Shown here in pieces: positions 1 to 8,154 of a stretch of DNA of 64,000 nt. The DNA is from Clostridium lundense DSM 17049 (lineage in GTDB: Bacteria; Bacillota; Clostridia; Clostridiales; Clostridiaceae), in contig NZ_JHVC01000010.1 of assembly GCF_000619945.1 (NCBI RefSeq), positions 62,001 to 126,000 on the forward strand, in the 5' to 3' direction. Numbering within the stretch: the first letter of the stretch is position 1; each line of letters starts with the position of its first letter. The position numbers were made by a program, and so were the translations under genes. Below the pieces are notes generated by a model. That model did no database searches. It worked only from the letters and a program-made list of their open reading frames with translations, and had not been told where the DNA came from.

Positions 1-902
1 TATATACTAAATATACAATGGGTGTCTTTAGTAAGGCACAGGCGTATTATCCAGCTATAGGGGTGATGATAGCTTTATTATTAAACAAAGAAAAGCGTAA
101 AAAGCTGCCAATGAAATTTTATGGATCATATTTATTTTTTACTATTACCTCGATTTTATTTCTTTTAGTAGAGATATTTGTATTTCACAAAAACCCAGAT
201 ATGTATATAGAATGCTGGATGATTGTGGGGAGTATTACCACATTACTTATGTGTTCTTTTCCCTCTGAAAAAGAAAGTCTGTATAATTTTGGATTGGGTT
301 TTGGAAAAAATGTGAAGACATCTCTTGGGTGTATTTTGTTATTTTTTGTTTTGTATATATGTACAAATATTTTAAATGAACTTATTTTTGGTAGTGTTAA
401 AGAAATTATTACTTTTTTCAAGGATATAAAAATATTTATGCAGTTCATATTTCTTTTACCTTTTTGGTTTCTATTCCAGTTTATTTTATTTTTAGGAGAG
501 GAATATGGCTGGAGATATTTTCTTCAAACTGCTCTTCAACGACGCCTAGGTAAGCGAAAGGGTATAATTATTTTAGGAATTATATGGGGTATATGGCATT
601 TACCATTAAGCCTATTTCATTATAGGGCAACAATATCTTTCTATTCTATTCTAGATCTATTAATTTGTTGTATTCCCTACGCTATATTCTTTGGATTTGT
701 CTATATGAAGACAGAAAACATATGGACTGTATCTATAATTCATTTTTTTAACAACTTTTTTGGTGCTTTTATTTTTAACAGCAGTACGGGAGCTAATGGT
801 TTTGGACATTTGATTTGCATGTTTATAGTTTATTTGCCTTTCCTATTTACTAAAGAATATAGGAAATATGAAGAAGAAATAGAACTTACAAATGGGTTAT
901 AA
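1..902 (+). CDS. CPBP family intramembrane metalloprotease (5' end cut by window)
   Basis: Multi-pass membrane protein with the CPBP/Abi (CAAX protease-like) signature: EEYGWR near residue 161 counted from the first in-frame ATG at 18, a GIWHLP histidine motif about 35 residues later, and an IIHFFNN motif near the end. In this family these glutamates and histidines form the intramembrane metal site; substrates are usually unknown (CAAX proteins, bacteriocin self-immunity, membrane signalling). The frame stays open to base 1 and there is no ribosome site before the ATG at 18, so the true start very probably lies upstream of the window. A bidirectional terminator follows. Confidence 0.85.
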   Translation, partial: YTKYTMGVFSKAQAYYPAIGVMIALLLNKEKRKKLPMKFYGSYLFFTITSILFLLVEIFVFHKNPDMYIECWMIVGSITTLLMCSFPSEKESLYNFGLGFGKNVKTSLGCILLFFVLYICTNILNELIFGSVKEIITFFKDIKIFMQFIFLLPFWFLFQFILFLGEEYGWRYFLQTALQRRLGKRKGIIILGIIWGIWHLPLSLFHYRATISFYSILDLLICCIPYAIFFGFVYMKTENIWTVSIIHFFNNFFGAFIFNSSTGANGFGHLICMFIVYLPFLFTKEYRKYEEEIELTNGL

Positions 903-980
903 TATAGTTGAGGAAATATATTAAATTAAAATCATAACAAATTAATTTTTTATGTAAACAAAGATGATATAAAGTAATAA

Positions 981-1022
981 AAAAATGGTTACAATTTTTA
1001 ACTCATTGTAACCATCTTTTTT
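981..1022. terminator. Bidirectional intrinsic terminator
   Basis: A perfect 10-bp stem (985-994 with 1006-1015) is flanked by A5 on the left and T6 on the right, so it can end transcription both of the CPBP gene on + and of the CGGC-protein gene on -, whose stop codon is at 1026. Confidence 0.8.
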
Positions 1023-1025
1023 AAG

Positions 1026-1349
1026 TTAATGACTTCCACGAATTACTTTAAAGCCTTCGCCTTTAAGCATTTCTTCATGCTTTTCATATTCATCACATTC
1101 CACATTTATACAAAGTGCTAAATGAACGGTATCTACATTATTATTTTTAAGTTGAGTTATTTTATGATCCCAATCTTCATCTGTTCCTTTAGTTTCTTTG
1201 CAACCTTTACAATAAAAGAAGCTTGCAAGAGGTGGTTTGTTATCTTTATATATTTCAAAAGCTACTTTGCAATTGTTGTAAGCTTTAAGGCATCCTGTAC
1301 CTGAACATTTTCCAATTAATTTTCTACATGCCATTATTGCTATAGCCAT
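1026..1349 (-). CDS. CGGC domain-containing protein, last gene of B12 operon
   Basis: Small cysteine-rich protein of 107 residues. It resembles CGGC-domain proteins, a family thought to bind metal, with a CKGC version of the signature motif near residue 48, further cysteines near the N-terminus (CRK, CSGTGC, NNC) and a late CINVEC motif. No enzymatic role is established for the family. It lies only 17 bases after the ABC ATPase gene on the same strand and has its own ribosome site (AAAGGATG), so it should be co-transcribed with the vitamin B12 transporter and share its riboswitch. A metal or cobalt-related accessory role is inference from this context. Confidence 0.75.
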   Translation of the reverse strand: MAIAIMACRKLIGKCSGTGCLKAYNNCKVAFEIYKDNKPPLASFFYCKGCKETKGTDEDWDHKITQLKNNNVDTVHLALCINVECDEYEKHEEMLKGEGFKVIRGSH

Positions 1350-1366
1350 ATACTATCATCCTTTCT

Positions 1367-2125
1367 TTAAATTGTTTTAAAGGTGATGTACATTGGCTCT
1401 TGATGTGCATGAATTGTACAATCCACCTCATATACTTCTTTAATAAGTTGTGGTGTTAATACTGCTTTAGGATCTCCATTAGCTACAACATTTCCATTGT
1501 GCATAACATATAATTTATCACAATAAGCTGCTGCTAAATTTAAATCATGCAGTGCTACCACTACTGTAATACCTAAAGATTTAACTAAATTTAATATTTG
1601 AATTTGATATTTTATATCTAAGTGATTTGTAGGCTCATCTAATATAAGTAATTCCACCTTTTGAGCCAATGCTCTAGCTAAAAGAACCCTTTGTTTTTCT
1701 CCACCTGATAAAGTTGAAAAGCTTCTTTTAGCATAATGAAGCATATCTACTTTATCTAACATTTCTCTAACAATTTTATAGTCATTTTCATTATCCTGTT
1801 CTAACATCTTTTTATGAGGACTTCTCCCCATAAGAACCATATCTTCTACTTTAATATCAAAAGCTATATTATTAAATTGACTTACAACGCCTAATTCACG
1901 AGCCATATCTTTTATAGGCATAGTAAGAAGATTTTTTCCATCTAAATATATAACTCCTGATTCAGGTTTACAAATACGATAAACTGTTTTTAATAAAGTG
2001 GACTTTCCACTTCCATTAGGGCCTATAATTCCTACAAATTCCCCTTTGTTAACTTTAATACAGGCGTTTTCTACTATTGTTTTTTTACCTAGTACTACAT
2101 TTATATTTTCAATGTTTAACTTCAT
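1367..2125 (-). CDS. btuD: ABC transporter ATP-binding protein, cobalamin/siderophore type (BtuD/FecE-like)
   Basis: Cytoplasmic ATPase of about 252 residues. Walker A is GPNGSGKST near residue 35, the signature is LSGGEKQR near 140, and Walker B is LLILDEPTNHLD near 160, with a switch histidine in ALHDLN. The closest architecture is FecE/BtuD/FhuC, which energises FecCD-type permeases. It follows the permease gene directly. The frame can open at a TTG at 2131, but the ATG at 2125 sits better behind the GAGAGAGG ribosome site and is chosen here. The cobalamin riboswitch upstream of the operon points to B12 or cobinamide as the substrate rather than a siderophore. Confidence 0.92.
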   Translation of the reverse strand: MKLNIENINVVLGKKTIVENACIKVNKGEFVGIIGPNGSGKSTLLKTVYRICKPESGVIYLDGKNLLTMPIKDMARELGVVSQFNNIAFDIKVEDMVLMGRSPHKKMLEQDNENDYKIVREMLDKVDMLHYAKRSFSTLSGGEKQRVLLARALAQKVELLILDEPTNHLDIKYQIQILNLVKSLGITVVVALHDLNLAAAYCDKLYVMHNGNVVANGDPKAVLTPQLIKEVYEVDCTIHAHQEPMYITFKTI

Positions 2126-2131
2126 ATTCAA

Positions 2132-3238
2132 TTACCTCTCTCCAAAACTATACGCACGCTTTATTATAATATATATAAAAAATGGAGCTCCTAGTGATGA
2201 AGTTATAATACCTATAGGCATTTCCATGTTCTTAAGAATAATACGTGCTAATACATCTGCCCATACAAGGAAAATACCTCCAATGAGCATAGCTACAGGT
2301 AAATTATTTTTATGATTTGATCCAACTAAGCTTCTAGTTATATGTGGAATTACTAATCCTATAAAACCTATAATTCCACAACTTGATACTAGCACTCCAG
2401 TTAATATAGCCACTATAAGCATATATGATTTTCTATATTTATTTAAATCTATACCTAGAGTTATAGCTGCTTCATCTCCTAGAAGCATAGTATTCATGAC
2501 ACGGCACTGGCACAAAAAGAAAGCAGCTAGTATTAGTACAACTAAAGTTGGAAGCCACAGATTACTCCATTTTCCGCCTGTTAAACTACCCATAGCCCAT
2601 TCTGAAATAGAACGTACTGCATCATTGTTATTAGTTAGATATACCATTAAATGAGAAAAAGCTGAGCATATAAGACTAACTACCATACCAGATAGCACTA
2701 ATTTTACTGGGGTAATTCTTCCACCTATACTGGATAATTTAAAAACCATTATTGAAGCTAACAATGCTCCAATAAATGCCCAAAATGCCACTCCAATGTT
2801 TAAAAGTGTTCCTGTTAAAACATTGGAGCCTATTAATATAAAAAATGTAGCTCCAAAAGTAGCTCCTGAAGAAATTCCTAATATATATGGATCAGCTAAA
2901 GGATTTTGTACTGTTGCTTGCATTACAACTCCACCTAAGGCCAACCCCATACCTGCAATTACACCAAGTAATACTCTTGGTAATCTTATTTGCCATATAA
3001 TATCAACAAATTGTCTTTGGATATCGGATTCTAGTCCTTTAATACTAAAAAGCTTGTACAAAATAACTTTATATACATCTGTTGTAGGTATTTTTACCGA
3101 ACCAATAGCTACTGCACAAATTATTGATATTATCAAGAAGATAAATAATCCTGTTATGACTATTAAATTAGTTATTTTCACTGGTTTTAAATTTTTATGG
3201 CTTTTAGTAGTAGCTTTTGCCTTTAATGTATCTTCCAT
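2132..3238 (-). CDS. btuC: FecCD/BtuC-family ABC transporter permease
   Basis: Polytopic inner-membrane permease of about 368 residues with roughly ten membrane segments. Family landmarks visible are GVVMQATVQNPLADPY (GxxxQxxxxNPLAxP) near residue 115, GDEAAITLG, and GFIGLVIPHITR near the C-terminus, the coupling helix that contacts the ATPase. It imports the ligand delivered by the adjacent lipoprotein. An upstream in-frame ATG at 3274 would overlap btuF by 35 bases; the ATG at 3238 starts just after the btuF stop and gives the usual FecCD length. Neither has a strong ribosome site, so translational coupling to btuF is likely. Confidence 0.92.
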   Translation of the reverse strand: MEDTLKAKATTKSHKNLKPVKITNLIVITGLFIFLIISIICAVAIGSVKIPTTDVYKVILYKLFSIKGLESDIQRQFVDIIWQIRLPRVLLGVIAGMGLALGGVVMQATVQNPLADPYILGISSGATFGATFFILIGSNVLTGTLLNIGVAFWAFIGALLASIMVFKLSSIGGRITPVKLVLSGMVVSLICSAFSHLMVYLTNNNDAVRSISEWAMGSLTGGKWSNLWLPTLVVLILAAFFLCQCRVMNTMLLGDEAAITLGIDLNKYRKSYMLIVAILTGVLVSSCGIIGFIGLVIPHITRSLVGSNHKNNLPVAMLIGGIFLVWADVLARIILKNMEMPIGIITSSLGAPFFIYIIIKRAYSFGER

Positions 3239-3239
3239 C

Positions 3240-4304
3240 TTATTTGAATAATTCAGAATATAATTCTTTGGCATAGCGTTCTACTGCATCAACAGTACGA
3301 ACTCCGCCAGCCCATGTTTCTGCTAAACCAGTGATAATTATTTTATTATTCTTAATAGCATTTACATTAGCTAAAGCTTTATTTTCAGTAAGTATTTTAG
3401 CTAAGTTTTTATCATGAATTTCTTTTTCATCTCCAAAATGTACAAGTACAATAGCATCTGGATTAGCAGATACTATATTTTCAAGACTCATAGTACCTGA
3501 TTTTTCACCTAAATTTTCTCCACCTGCTTTTAGTACCATATCTCCTACTAAATCATTTTTACCATATAATCTAAACTTGCCGTTTCCAGCATCCTCAAGA
3601 ATTAATACTTTTTTCTTATTTTTAAGCTTAGATGTTTTTTCTTCTATTTTATTTAGTCTATCTCTTAAGTCTTTAACATATTTATCAGTTTTATCTTTAA
3701 TATTAAATATAGTACCCAAGTCATCAATATCCTTAAATCCATTTTCTATAGTAAAATTGCCTACTGTTTTTACTGTATTACGTTGAGCAAAAGTTTTCAC
3801 ATTTTTTTCATTCCACTCTTTTATATCTCCTAAAGTTTTATCTGCAAATACACTTTTCCATCCAAAAATTAAATCTGGTTGTAAAGCTAGTACCTGTTCT
3901 TTTGTTGGATATTTTTCTGATGTTACAGGAACTTTTTTATATTTATCTGCTAATCTATCTAATATTGGATTATCAAGATAGCAGGTACCAACTAAATATT
4001 TCTCTAAACCTAAATCTAGCATTAATTCAGTAGTAGTCTGATTTGTAGTTAATACTTTTTCGGGCATCTTATCAAAAGTTACCTTGATTTCTTCTCCAGC
4101 AAAATTATAATTTGTTATTGTTACTGGATAATGTGACTGCTTGTCTCCTTGTTTTGCTGAAGTTTCCACATTGTTTTTATTTGTATTTTCATTATTTTTT
4201 GATGTGCTATTTCCAGAACATGCGCTTACTGAAAGCACCATTGATACAGTTATTACTCCTAGTATTAATTTTTTATATAGTTTTTTTATTCCTTTTCCTT
4301 TCAT
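3240..4304 (-). CDS. btuF: Cobalamin/iron-siderophore-type substrate-binding lipoprotein
   Basis: Extracellular ligand-binding lipoprotein of 354 residues. A lipoprotein signal peptide ends in SVSAC (lipobox cysteine near residue 29), followed by a low-complexity N/K linker and a PBP-III (BtuF/FepB-like) fold with motifs such as TNQTTTELMLDLGL, GTCYLDNP and, later, PDAIVLVHFGD. It captures the ligand and docks on the BtuC-like permease. An AGGAGG ribosome site precedes the ATG. The gene is the first of the operon, behind a terminator hairpin and a cobalamin riboswitch, which makes vitamin B12 or a corrinoid the likely substrate. Confidence 0.9.
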   Translation of the reverse strand: MKGKGIKKLYKKLILGVITVSMVLSVSACSGNSTSKNNENTNKNNVETSAKQGDKQSHYPVTITNYNFAGEEIKVTFDKMPEKVLTTNQTTTELMLDLGLEKYLVGTCYLDNPILDRLADKYKKVPVTSEKYPTKEQVLALQPDLIFGWKSVFADKTLGDIKEWNEKNVKTFAQRNTVKTVGNFTIENGFKDIDDLGTIFNIKDKTDKYVKDLRDRLNKIEEKTSKLKNKKKVLILEDAGNGKFRLYGKNDLVGDMVLKAGGENLGEKSGTMSLENIVSANPDAIVLVHFGDEKEIHDKNLAKILTENKALANVNAIKNNKIIITGLAETWAGGVRTVDAVERYAKELYSELFK

Positions 4305-4335
4305 ATGTATATTCCTCCTTGGTAATTTTTTAAAA

Positions 4336-4370
4336 ATAAAAAACCCTTTAACTACAAATAGTTAAAGAGT
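4336..4370 (-). terminator. Terminator of the cobalamin riboswitch expression platform
   Basis: On the minus strand, a stem of 9 bp (4346-4354 with 4359-4367, loop of 4) is followed by a U-rich run and lies between the riboswitch and the btuF ribosome site. This is the expected off-state hairpin when cobalamin is bound. Confidence 0.75.
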
Positions 4371-4436
4371 TATAAATATGTACACAAATAAAATACAATA
4401 AACACCTCCCTATTACTCGTAGAGCTACAGTGTAAG

Positions 4437-4596
4437 AAAATAGGCAGGTCTTCTGACTTGAGTATTATAATTTTCTTCTGCCTTCCCATTAAAAATAGTG
4501 GCATAATAGAAGAAAACTCCTCTCTTACAGCGGCGGTACCGCGTGGGATTTTCACCCAACTTCCCTTTTAACCAAGGATACTTAGACCTATTTTTA
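4437..4596 (-). ncRNA. Cobalamin (B12) riboswitch
   Basis: Read on the minus strand, the region carries the hallmark conserved blocks of the AdoCbl riboswitch: GGGAAG, GGTGAAAATCC, a CGCGGTACCGCCGCTGTAA core (B12 box side), and the closing AAGTCAGAAGACCTGCC. The 5' and 3' ends (AAATAGG / CCTATTT) pair as P1. It precedes the btuFCD-CGGC operon and should repress it when corrinoid is plentiful. Confidence 0.96.
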
Positions 4597-4753
4597 CAAA
4601 ATATTCTTTTATGTATGAAATATTATCACAAAAATATTTTTATATCAAGTTAAACAATTACATAAAAACATGTGTTTTGTAGTGTAGGACACAAAAATAA
4701 ATTTTATATTTTGGTATCATAGTATATAAAAATACAAAGGGAGGCTTGATAAA

Positions 4754-5443
4754 GTGATAAAGTTAATTGGTATTTTAATTATTTTAATAGGTTTTATCAT
4801 TAAACTAGATACTATTGCAGTTGTTGTTTTTGCAGGAATTGCAACGGGGCTTGTATCTGGAATGTCATTTAATGATGTTATGACAACACTTGGAAAGGCA
4901 TTTGTAGAAAATAGATATATGTCAATATTTATTATTTCTTTACCTGTTATAGGACTTTTGGAAAGGTATGGACTTCGAGAAAGAGCTGCTTATTTAATTA
5001 GTAAACTTAAATCTGCAACAGTAGGAAGATTAACATCATTGTATTTAGTAATAAGAACAGTTGCAGCAATGTTTGGTATAAGAATAGGAGGTCATATCCA
5101 GTTTATACGACCACTTATATTACCAATGGCAATGGGAGCTGGAGAAAACAGATATGGAAAGATGGACAAAGAGGATGTTGAAACTATAAAGAGTCTTGAA
5201 GGTGCTGTTGAAAATTATGGTAACTTCTTTGGCCAGAATTTTTTTGTTGCATCTGGTGGAGTTCTTTTAATTGTTGGTGTTATGAAAGAACAGGGATATA
5301 TAGTTGAAGCGGTTGATATTGCTAAAGCTTCATTACCTATTGCAATAATTATAATGATTGTAGGTACTATACAATTCTTATACTATGATAAGAAATTTGA
5401 TAAAAAATATAAATCACAATTAAAATCCGAAAATAATAAATAA
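4754..5443 (+). CDS. DUF969 family membrane protein (probable 5-oxoproline permease subunit)
   Basis: Integral membrane protein of 229 residues starting at GTG behind a GGGAGG ribosome site. Five or six hydrophobic segments are visible, with a central IRIGGHIQFIRPLILPMAMGA stretch typical of DUF969. DUF969 and DUF979 proteins occur as adjacent pairs, often with pyrrolidone-carboxylate peptidase or 5-oxoprolinase genes, and are thought to act together as a carrier for 5-oxoproline (pyroglutamate) or related compounds. The same pair with pcp is seen here. The transport substrate is inference from context. Confidence 0.85.
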   Translation: MIKLIGILIILIGFIIKLDTIAVVVFAGIATGLVSGMSFNDVMTTLGKAFVENRYMSIFIISLPVIGLLERYGLRERAAYLISKLKSATVGRLTSLYLVIRTVAAMFGIRIGGHIQFIRPLILPMAMGAGENRYGKMDKEDVETIKSLEGAVENYGNFFGQNFFVASGGVLLIVGVMKEQGYIVEAVDIAKASLPIAIIIMIVGTIQFLYYDKKFDKKYKSQLKSENNK

Positions 5444-5462
5444 TAGTTTGGGAGGTGGATTT

Positions 5463-6419
5463 ATGTTAAAAGATTCCTTAACAGAAATAATGTATGTTTT
5501 AATTGGTATTGTTTGTTTTTATTCAGTATATGTAACTATGAAAGATAAAAAACATCCTTCAAGGATTCCTACTGCGCTTTTCTGGGGGATTTTAGGATTA
5601 ACTTTTACATTTAGTAGAATTGGACTTGTATGGGGTAATAAGAATATATTTATAAATGATACAATTGTAGGATATCTTGTTTTGATAATGGCTGTACTTT
5701 CAGCACTTAAACTTGTAAAATTTAATACATTTAGTGAGTCATCTAAAGAATTTAAAGAGAAGATGGCAAATTCTATAGGAAACAGTATATTTCTACCTGC
5801 ATTAGCACTTGCAATAGTTGCTTTTATTGTAGCACAATTTTGGACAAAACAGATTGGTTCACTTGTAGCTTTAGGAATTTCAGCTTTAGTGGCTCTAATA
5901 CTTGCAGTTATAATTACTAAAGGAAAGAGTAGCGAGATGGCTGAAGATAGCAGAAGACTTCTTGAAGTGGTAGGGCCTGTAAGCATTCTTCCACAGCTTC
6001 TTGCAGCACTTGGATCTGTTTTTTCAGTTGCTGGAGTTGGTGATGTAATTGCTAATGGAATAAAAACAGTTATTCCACAAGGAAATATATTTCTTGGGGT
6101 TATTGCATATTGTGTTGGAATGGCAGTATTCACTATGATTATGGGAAATGGATTTGCAGCATTTGCGGTTATAACTGCAGGTATTGGAGTACCATTTGTA
6201 TTTGCGCAAGGGGCAGATCCAGCTATAGCTTCAGCGCTTGCACTTACTGCGGGATTTTGTGGAACACTACTAACTCCTATGGCTGCCAATTTTAATATAG
6301 TCCCAACAGCTATACTTGAAATAGAGGATAGAAAGAATGGGCTTATTAAGTATCAAGCACCAGTAGCAATACTATTACTTATTATTCATATTATTTTAAT
6401 GTATTTTTGGGCTTTTTAA
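5463..6419 (+). CDS. DUF979 family membrane protein (partner of DUF969)
   Basis: Polytopic membrane protein of about 318 residues with nine or ten hydrophobic segments. The frame can open at a TTG at 5448, but the GGAGGTGG at 5451 is clearly the ribosome site for the ATG at 5463. Repeated glycine-rich helices (MGNGFAAFAVITAGIG, TAGFCGTLLTPMAANFN) look like discontinuous helices of an ion-coupled carrier. It follows the DUF969 gene by about 20 bases and precedes pcp, so the three genes probably form one operon that imports and cleaves pyroglutamyl compounds. Confidence 0.86.
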   Translation: MLKDSLTEIMYVLIGIVCFYSVYVTMKDKKHPSRIPTALFWGILGLTFTFSRIGLVWGNKNIFINDTIVGYLVLIMAVLSALKLVKFNTFSESSKEFKEKMANSIGNSIFLPALALAIVAFIVAQFWTKQIGSLVALGISALVALILAVIITKGKSSEMAEDSRRLLEVVGPVSILPQLLAALGSVFSVAGVGDVIANGIKTVIPQGNIFLGVIAYCVGMAVFTMIMGNGFAAFAVITAGIGVPFVFAQGADPAIASALALTAGFCGTLLTPMAANFNIVPTAILEIEDRKNGLIKYQAPVAILLLIIHIILMYFWAF

Positions 6420-6468
6420 AACTATAGGAATTTAATTTTCTTTGGTTATATTTTTGGAGGTGAATAAA

Positions 6469-7110
6469 ATGAAAGTATTAATGACAGGATTTGAACCTTT
6501 TGGAGGAGAGAAAATAAATCCATCCTTTGAAGCAGTTAAAAGAATTACTGATAAAGTATCTGATGCTGAAATAATAAAAGAAGAAATACCAACAGTATTT
6601 AAGAAATCAATTAAAGAACTTGAAAGACTAATTACTATTCATAAACCTGATATAGTTATTTGTGTGGGTCAAGCAGGTGGAAGATTTGATATAACAGTTG
6701 AAAGAGTAGCAATAAATGTTGATGATGCACGTATTGCAGATAATGAAGAAAATCAACCTGTGGATGAAAAGATTTTTGAAGATGGAGAAAATGCTTATTT
6801 TTCAAATTTACCTATAAAAGCAATGGTGTCAGAGATGAAAAATAATAATATTCCAGCATCTCTATCTAATACAGCTGGAACTTTTGTCTGTAATCATATA
6901 ATGTATGGATTACTTTATTTAATTAATAAAAAGTATCCAAGCATAAGGGGCGGATTTATTCACGTTCCTTATATTGCAGAACAAGTTATAACAAAACCTA
7001 ATACACCATTTATGGATCTTAATAAAATTGCAGAAGGATTAACTTTTGCAATAAAAGCGGCAGTGGAAAATAAGGAAGATTTAAATATCACATTAGGTAA
7101 GATATGCTAG
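6469..7110 (+). CDS. pcp: Pyroglutamyl-peptidase I (pyrrolidone-carboxylate peptidase)
   Basis: Cytosolic cysteine peptidase (family C15) of 213 residues that removes N-terminal pyroglutamate from peptides. Visible are the N-terminal TGFEPFGG motif, the Glu-containing block (VERVAIN), the catalytic cysteine in GTFVCNHIMY and the catalytic histidine in GGFIHVPY. The ATG at 6469 has a GGAGGTG ribosome site; an earlier in-frame TTG at 6442 is ignored. It is last in the DUF969-DUF979-pcp operon and is followed by a strong terminator. Confidence 0.97.
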   Translation: MKVLMTGFEPFGGEKINPSFEAVKRITDKVSDAEIIKEEIPTVFKKSIKELERLITIHKPDIVICVGQAGGRFDITVERVAINVDDARIADNEENQPVDEKIFEDGENAYFSNLPIKAMVSEMKNNNIPASLSNTAGTFVCNHIMYGLLYLINKKYPSIRGGFIHVPYIAEQVITKPNTPFMDLNKIAEGLTFAIKAAVENKEDLNITLGKIC

Positions 7111-7154
7111 ACTATAATAGTATATAAATTTAAGAAGTGAATAGTTAATTTAAG

Positions 7155-7188
7155 CTGAACCTAAAACATTTTAGGTTCAGTTTTTTTA
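7155..7188 (+). terminator. Intrinsic terminator after pcp
   Basis: An 11-bp stem (CTGAACCTAAA with TTTAGGTTCAG) is followed by seven T residues. Confidence 0.88.
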
Positions 7189-7279
7189 ATATAAACTGGA
7201 ATTAAATAATTTTATTTGATAATATTATGATAAAGTACTAAATTAGTATTTGAAATTATTTAAGGGGTGCTATTATATT

Positions 7280-7960
7280 ATGTACGAGAGTTTTTTTGAT
7301 AACAATAGACAATCAGTTATGAGAAATTACTTTCTAAATGAACTTAGTAATATAGGAAAAATTGTAAAGTATAAAAAGAATGAAATAATAGATATAGAAG
7401 AAGATAGTGTGGGAGTAGTTGTAGAAGGAGTAATAAGACAAAGTATAATTAGTTTAAAAGGGGATGAAAAGCTATTATACTTAATAAGACCAGGTGAGAT
7501 TTTAGGTGAAATGACGTATTTTTGTGGGGGAACAGATTATATAGTTACAATAGCCAAAGAAAATTCGCAGATAGCTATAATTAATAAGGGGATTTTAGAA
7601 TCAGAATTGAGTAAAAATCCTCAAGCTTATAGGTACTTTATTCATAGTATGACTAGAAAATTTAGAATAGTAATGCTTCAGCTTACAAACAATATATTTA
7701 ACGATTCAACAGGAAAAATTGCAGACGCGCTACTTAGATTGTCAGCTTGTGCAGAACCTGATTCAAAAGGAAGAACAAGTGTAAATATGATATATACTCA
7801 TCAAGAATTAGCTAATAATATTGGATGTTCTAGAATAACAGTTACTAAATGCTTAAATAAGTTTCAAGATGAGGGAATTATAAGTTATGAAAATAAGAGT
7901 ATTATAATTAATGAACCTGATAGGTTAAAAAAATATATTAATACAGTTGTAGAACAATAG
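7280..7960 (+). CDS. Crp/Fnr family transcriptional regulator
   Basis: About 226 residues. The N-terminal half is a cyclic-nucleotide-binding-like beta barrel (KGDEKLLYLIRPGEILGEM) and the C-terminal part is a Crp-type winged helix with recognition-helix sequence HQELANNIGCSRITVTKCLNKF. There is no N-terminal cysteine cluster of the Fnr [4Fe-4S] type, so the effector is not evident. An ATG at 7280 follows AAGGGGTG, whereas the longer frame would begin at TTG 7250. It is flanked by terminators on both sides and is a single-gene unit; it may control the upstream pcp operon, but that is only a guess from proximity. Confidence 0.88.
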   Translation: MYESFFDNNRQSVMRNYFLNELSNIGKIVKYKKNEIIDIEEDSVGVVVEGVIRQSIISLKGDEKLLYLIRPGEILGEMTYFCGGTDYIVTIAKENSQIAIINKGILESELSKNPQAYRYFIHSMTRKFRIVMLQLTNNIFNDSTGKIADALLRLSACAEPDSKGRTSVNMIYTHQELANNIGCSRITVTKCLNKFQDEGIISYENKSIIINEPDRLKKYINTVVEQ

Positions 7961-8008
7961 ATTTAGTTAGTAGTTAGATGTTGTTTTATAGTTAAAATTT
8001 ATTGTCTA

Positions 8009-8036
8009 GAGCTCAAAATTTTTTGGGCTCTTTTTC
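8009..8036 (+). terminator. Intrinsic terminator after the Crp/Fnr regulator
   Basis: A 10-bp stem (8009-8018 with 8021-8030, one G-U pair) has a very short loop and is followed by TTTTTCTTTT. Confidence 0.75.
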
Positions 8037-8154
8037 TTTTAAAGTTATTTTTATGATATTTATTTACATAAAAATATAAATATTATGTAGAAAAATGCGA
8101 TTATTTTATTAAACCCTTAATTCTATAAAAAAATAAATTAAAAGAGGTGTTAAA

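Noticed and set aside
4370..4555. Minus-strand 61-codon ORF inside the cobalamin riboswitch
   Set aside because: Its sequence is the riboswitch itself; conserved aptamer blocks explain it and there is no ribosome site.
5519..6289. 256-codon minus-strand ORF opposite the DUF979 gene
   Set aside because: Antisense shadow with unnatural composition (rich in P, T, A, I); the + frame has a ribosome site and membrane protein pattern.
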